Source: Phycisphaerales bacterium (GTDB lineage Bacteria > Planctomycetota > Phycisphaerae > Phycisphaerales > UBA1924). From it: DNA of 9,129 bases. The stretch is taken from positions 1 to 9,129 of the forward strand of contig JAGVLZ010000018.1 of the NCBI GenBank assembly GCA_020054055.1, written 5' to 3'. Under the pieces are notes generated by a model. It made no database searches, was not told where the DNA came from, and saw only the letters and a program-made list of their open reading frames with translations. Numbering within the stretch: position 1 is the stretch's first letter; every line of letters starts with the position of its first letter. This document shows, piece by piece, positions 6,657-9,129 of the stretch. The position numbers and the translations under genes were made by a program.

Positions 6657-6693
6657 CACGCCGACGACGAGCCTTCGAGTCGTCGCGCTCGCC
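6657..6693 (-). repeat. REP-like palindromic repeat, left copy, inverted relative to the right copy
   Basis: Read on the minus strand the blocks are GGCGAGCGC, one base, ACGACTCG, four bases (AAGG), CTCGTCGT, one base, GGCGTG. All four blocks recur in the same order on the plus strand at 7221-7258. The two single-base positions and the central loop differ; 31 positions match. The copy is itself a partial palindrome, since CGACGAC (6662-6668) pairs with GTCGTCG (6679-6685). It ends nine bases before the transposase stop codon. Confidence 0.75.
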
Positions 6694-6702
6694 CCAGCGA
6701 AG

Positions 6703-7278
6703 TTACTCGTTTCGGAACGTCCACACCCAAGCGCCCTCCTCAACGTGGCGCTCGATGTAGCGGAACGTATCGACCTGCTGGGCTTTGCTGGTAATGAGCT
6801 TGAACTTGCACTTCTTCCCCCACACCGCGCCCGGGATCTCATCGCGGATCGAGTGCGACGAGGCGATTTTGATGCGTCCCACGAGAGCGCGGACATCGGA
6901 TGCTGGAAAACGACCAATCCCATGCACATGATCGCTCATCACCGCGAGCACGAGTAGCGGGATGTCCTTGCGCTCTGCCTCGAGGATCATCGCCCGCCCG
7001 GCACGCTCTCGCATCGCGGGGGACAGACGCACCGGCGCTTTGTGCATGTTTCTCTGCACCCACCGTCGAAGCCCCGCATGTTCCAACGCTGGTGGCGGAT
7101 TTTTGTAGTCGCCCGAGGAATGAATCCGGTGATCGTGATCGCGAAATCCCCGCTCGTCACCCCTCAACCAGGTTCCGAAGGTCGAGAACCAGAAGTGAAA
7201 CCATTGAAGTTCTCCGAGTGGGCGAGCGCCACGACTCGCTCCGCTCGTCGTGGGCGTGTTTGGATCGTCGTCACTCAT
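6703..7278 (-). CDS. REP-associated tyrosine transposase-like protein (Y1/HUH, IS200-like domain)
   Basis: This 191-residue protein has the marks of a Y1 single-strand transposase. The N-terminal strand HFWFSTFGTWLRGDERG (28-44) is typical of this subgroup. The metal-binding HUH motif is HVH at 117-119 in MSDHVHGIGRF. The likely nucleophile is Tyr174 in TFRYIERHVEEG, matching the RYIERN-type helix of RAYT proteins. Such enzymes cut and join single-stranded DNA at palindromic hairpins, which fits the repeats around this gene. The motifs are intact. The ATG at 7278 directly follows the TAG of glyQS, with no clear ribosome site of its own, so translation may depend on re-initiation. Residues 1-26 (Thr/Ser/Gly-rich) are partly encoded by the right repeat and look non-conserved. 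No better in-frame start lies before the conserved strand. Confidence 0.82.
   Translation of the reverse strand: MSDDDPNTPTTSGASRGARPLGELQWFHFWFSTFGTWLRGDERGFRDHDHRIHSSGDYKNPPPALEHAGLRRWVQRNMHKAPVRLSPAMRERAGRAMILEAERKDIPLLVLAVMSDHVHGIGRFPASDVRALVGRIKIASSHSIRDEIPGAVWGKKCKFKLITSKAQQVDTFRYIERHVEEGAWVWTFRNE
7221..7258 (+). repeat. REP-like palindromic repeat, right copy, inside the transposase 5' codons
   Basis: On the plus strand the blocks are GGCGAGCGC (7221-7229), C, ACGACTCG (7231-7238), CTCCG, CTCGTCGT (7244-7251), G, GGCGTG (7253-7258). CCACGAC (7229-7235) pairs with GTCGTGG (7247-7253), giving a 7-bp stem with an 11-base loop. The copy has the opposite orientation to that at 6657-6693 and codes for transposase residues of about 7-20. 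Confidence 0.75.
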
Positions 7279-9015
7279 CTACATCCCGAGTTTCTCGCTC
7301 ACAAACGAAACAACCGTGTTCAGCGCGATCCGCTCCTGCCCCCCCGTGTCCCGATCGCGGACCGTCACCGTCTGGTTCGTCAGCGTTTCGCCGTCGATGG
7401 TGAAGCAGAAGGGGCAGCCGGCTTCGTCCATGCGGGCGTAGCGCTTGCCGATGGACTGCTTGGGGTCGGTCTCGATGAGGCCGGTGCGGCCGAACTTTTT
7501 CATCAGGTCGGCGTGGAGTTTTTCCGCGACCTCGGGCATGCCGTCCTTGTTCACGAGCGGGAACACCGCGGCCTTGATGGGGGCGATGCGCGGATGGAAC
7601 TTCATGAACTCGGGGGATGCGCGCGAGGCATCCTTGGTGTACGCCTCGCACAGGAGGGCGAGCACGCCGCGGTCGAGGCCGGCGCTGGGTTCGATGACGT
7701 GGGGCAGGTAGCGCTCACCCTTCGGCTGGCCGTTGGCGGCCAGTTCGCCGCGGGTGGTGTCGTTGTATTCGAGTTTCGCGCCGGAGTGCTTCTGGTGCTG
7801 GGTGAGGTCGAAGTTGCCGCGGTAGGCGATGCCTTCGAGTTCGCCGAAGCCGGGGGCGGTGAAGGGGAAGCGGTATTCGATGTCGCTGGTGGCCTTGGAA
7901 TAGTGGGCGAGTTCGTCCGCGGCGTGCTCGCGGAGGATGATGTTCTCGCCGCCGAGGCCGATGGACTTCCACCACTCCATGCGCCAGTCTCGCCAGAAGG
8001 CGTACCAGTCCATCGCCTGCGACTCGTGGCAGAAGAACTCGATCTCCATCTGCTCGAACTCGCGCGAACGGTAAGTGAAGTTGCGGGGGGTGACCTCGTT
8101 GCGGAAAGCCTTGCCGGTCTGCGCGATGCCGAAGGGGACCTTGACGCGGTTGGTGTCGACGACGTTTTTGAAGTTGACGAAGATGCCCTGGGCGGTTTCG
8201 GGGCGGAGGTAGGCGATGTCATCAGCGCCTGCTGTGGCGCCGATGAAGGTCTTGAACATCAGGTTGAAGGCTCTGGGTTCCGTAAGAGAACCAGATTTGC
8301 CTGAGAACGGCGACGGAATGAGTTGAGGGTTGCTCCGCAGGTATTCAGTCCCCCACTTTCCTGCGTATACGGGAACGAACAGTCCGAATCCTTTTGCCCC
8401 GTCTTTGTCTTCTACTTCAATAATCGTTGAACTCTCGTCGCCTCCTGTAATTCGATCAAGCACAGCTCCCAACTTGTATGGCTTCATCGCCTTTCGGTCA
8501 GCCAGAGCGAGTTCCAGCGCTTCGTGTGACGAACTCGCTACAACCGTGCGAACGGGAGGCACCTTCGTCATAAATGCGACTAGTCGTATGAGCCCGTCTT
8601 TCGCATAGTCGCCTGAAATGCAGACGAATAACCCAAACAGATGATCCGCCCGGAACCGCTGTTTCGTCTCCTTGTCATCCACCATCGGATCATTGAACCC
8701 CGCGACGTGGCCGCTCGCCTCCCACACCTTCGGGTTCTGGATGATGCAGGTGTCCAGCGGCAGGTTCGTCACCGGCTCGCCGTCCGGACCTTTGCGCCCC
8801 CAGCAGGGCATCATCACCACGTCCTGCCACCACGCTTCGCGCAGGTTGCGCTTGAGCATCGTCCCCAGCGGCCCGTAGTCCCAGAAGCCGTTGATCCCGC
8901 CGTAGATTTCGGAGGCCTGGTAGATGAAGCCGCGGCGTTTGCAGAGCGACATGATGTCGTCCATGGACTTTGCGCCGGCAGGGGCTTGGGGGCTTGGGGC
9001 TTGGGGGTCGGACAT
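7279..9015 (-). CDS. glyQS: glycyl-tRNA synthetase, alpha2 (homodimeric) type
   Basis: This class II synthetase attaches glycine to tRNA-Gly in the cytoplasm. From the ATG at 9015 it has 578 residues, longer than usual for bacterial alpha2 GlyRS (about 450-510). Marks are GGINGFWDYGPLG (39-51), RFRADHL (120-126), TEPRAFNLMFKT (245-256), YLRPETAQGIFVNFKNV (269-285), motif 2 FRNEVTPRNFTYRSREFEQM (304-323) and motif 3 PSAGLDRG (443-450). The anticodon-binding domain follows from about 475. The extra length is an enlarged insertion at 127-243 of lower GC. The N-terminus carries a Pro/Gln/Ala tract. The start has GGAG nine bases upstream; an upstream ATG at 9105 would add 30 non-conserved residues. 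The stop TAG abuts the transposase ATG. No clear promoter is seen in 9016-9129. Confidence 0.95.
   Translation of the reverse strand: MSDPQAPSPQAPAGAKSMDDIMSLCKRRGFIYQASEIYGGINGFWDYGPLGTMLKRNLREAWWQDVVMMPCWGRKGPDGEPVTNLPLDTCIIQNPKVWEASGHVAGFNDPMVDDKETKQRFRADHLFGLFVCISGDYAKDGLIRLVAFMTKVPPVRTVVASSSHEALELALADRKAMKPYKLGAVLDRITGGDESSTIIEVEDKDGAKGFGLFVPVYAGKWGTEYLRSNPQLIPSPFSGKSGSLTEPRAFNLMFKTFIGATAGADDIAYLRPETAQGIFVNFKNVVDTNRVKVPFGIAQTGKAFRNEVTPRNFTYRSREFEQMEIEFFCHESQAMDWYAFWRDWRMEWWKSIGLGGENIILREHAADELAHYSKATSDIEYRFPFTAPGFGELEGIAYRGNFDLTQHQKHSGAKLEYNDTTRGELAANGQPKGERYLPHVIEPSAGLDRGVLALLCEAYTKDASRASPEFMKFHPRIAPIKAAVFPLVNKDGMPEVAEKLHADLMKKFGRTGLIETDPKQSIGKRYARMDEAGCPFCFTIDGETLTNQTVTVRDRDTGGQERIALNTVVSFVSEKLGM
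8287..8637 (-). other. enlarged, low-GC insertion inside GlyRS (residues about 127-243)
   Basis: About 117 residues lie between the conserved RFRADHL and LTEPRAFNLMFKT; in the shorter GlyRS proteins I know this variable insertion is roughly 50-60 residues. By hand count GC is 154 of 300 bases (51%) at 8341-8640, against 40 of 60 at 8101-8160 and 41 of 60 at 8761-8820. Codons with A or T in the third position are common here and rare in the flanks. The frame stays open. No known domain is recognised. It may be a lineage-specific insertion or an acquired segment. Confidence 0.6.
8981..9007 (+). repeat. G-quadruplex motif and GCTTGGG tandem repeat at the 5' end of glyQS
   Basis: The plus strand, which is the template of glyQS, carries four G-runs of 4, 5, 4 and 5 bases separated each time by CTT. 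This meets the strict G-quadruplex pattern with three 3-base loops. It codes for the Pro/Gln/Ala-rich residues 4-12 of GlyRS, ahead of the conserved fold. The near-tandem 7-8 base unit is also prone to slippage. Confidence 0.7.
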
Positions 9016-9024
9016 TGAGGCGCG

Positions 9025-9028
9025 CTCC
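9025..9028 (-). promoter_or_regulatory. ribosome binding site supporting the glyQS start
   Basis: The minus strand reads GGAG nine bases before the ATG at 9015. It favours this start over the in-frame ATGs at 9045 and 9105. Confidence 0.45.
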
Positions 9029-9129
9029 AGGATGAAGGGGGGCATCGTAGCGGGGGAACTCAACAAGCCCCGCGCGCAAGCAAGGGGGATGCGCCGAAGA
9101 CTCACTTCCTGACGGGCGCGGCTCCGAAG

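Larger units (their letters stand above)
6319..6702. other. 384-bp intergenic region rich in hairpins, between the PEP-CTERM-like gene and the transposase
   Basis: No convincing gene is seen. The left half (6319-6480) is the leader of the PEP-CTERM-like gene. It holds a GC hairpin at 6380-6392 (CCCCG-CTT-CGGGG) and a weak promoter candidate on the minus strand, TTGCCG (6438-6433) and TAATCT (6416-6411) with a 16-base spacer. The stretch 6440-6545 is relatively AT-rich. The right half (6530-6693) is packed with palindromes that end ten bases before the transposase stop codon and probably belong to its element. A 6-bp inverted repeat, GAGCGC (6573-6578) and GCGCTC (6593-6598), also lies there. 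Confidence 0.6.
6657..7278 (-). mobile_element. RAYT-type unit: single Y1 transposase gene bracketed by inverted REP-like repeats
   Basis: The element is drawn from the left repeat (6657-6693) to the start of the transposase gene. The right repeat (7221-7258) lies inside the first codons of that gene. There are no terminal inverted repeats of the DDE type, and no target duplication is expected for Y1 (HUH) elements. The further hairpins at 6530-6639 may belong to it, so the left edge is uncertain. It sits directly behind the glyQS stop codon. RAYT genes are usually single-copy and domesticated rather than active insertion sequences; this window cannot distinguish these. Confidence 0.55.

Noticed and set aside
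7042..8304. Open frame of 420 codons on the plus strand, antisense to glyQS
   Set aside because: It lies opposite a clear synthetase gene and has an ordinary high-GC shadow composition rich in Val, Gly, Glu and Ala, with no domain motifs.
8287..8637. Possible intein in GlyRS, because the insertion contains CISGD, similar to intein block A
   Set aside because: There is no TxxH block B, no His-Asn at the C-terminal end followed by Ser, Thr or Cys, and the segment is shorter than even minimal inteins. The position is a known variable insertion of GlyRS.
9016..9129. Promoter or T-box-like leader for glyQS
   Set aside because: A TACGAT-like -10 has no matching -35 at the right spacing, and no T-box sequence or terminator hairpin is seen in the bases available.

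Overview
The window reads as a chromosomal segment of a GC-rich planctomycete, most likely of the Phycisphaerae. The clues are: a secreted protein with a PEP-CTERM-like tail ending in RRRR, a CPRC...CSEC zinc-ribbon membrane protein of the kind common in that phylum, a lone Hanks-type Ser/Thr kinase, an alpha2-type glycyl-tRNA synthetase, a RAYT-like Y1 transposase, and frequent GTG starts or weak ribosome sites. This placement is inference; there is no rRNA or other marker gene. I see no tRNA, rRNA or CRISPR array.

Left part (1-2059): the first codons of a minus-strand gene leave the window at base 1. Upstream of it lies a membrane-anchored TPR protein on the same strand. A divergent intergenic region with a perfect TATAAT box and a strong leader hairpin separates it from a plus-strand PGRP/Amidase_2-fold envelope protein. 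That protein has Ser where the family's zinc-binding Cys normally sits.

Middle part (2060-5594): three plus-strand genes follow: a soluble, non-RD Ser/Thr kinase, a zinc-ribbon membrane protein with about five membrane segments, and glyA (serine hydroxymethyltransferase). The gaps of about 70 bp would allow co-transcription, but nothing proves an operon.

Right part (5602-9129), all minus strand: a secreted protein with a PEP-CTERM-like tail converges on glyA with only 7 bp between the stop codons. Then comes a 384-bp hairpin-rich intergenic region, a RAYT-like Y1 (HUH) transposase, and glyQS. The transposase ATG directly abuts the glyQS stop codon (TAG-ATG). It is bracketed by two copies of a 37-38 bp imperfectly palindromic repeat in opposite orientations. 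One copy lies just past its stop codon and the other lies inside its first 20 codons. This self-contained transposase and palindrome unit behind an essential gene is the most interesting structure here. GlyRS itself carries an enlarged insertion of about 117 residues with clearly lower GC, and a perfect G-quadruplex motif on the template strand at its 5' end.

Functionally, glyA (makes glycine) and glyQS (charges tRNA-Gly) share a metabolite but are on opposite strands and not co-transcribed. The TPR protein, the PGRP-fold protein and the PEP-CTERM-like protein all point to the cell envelope.
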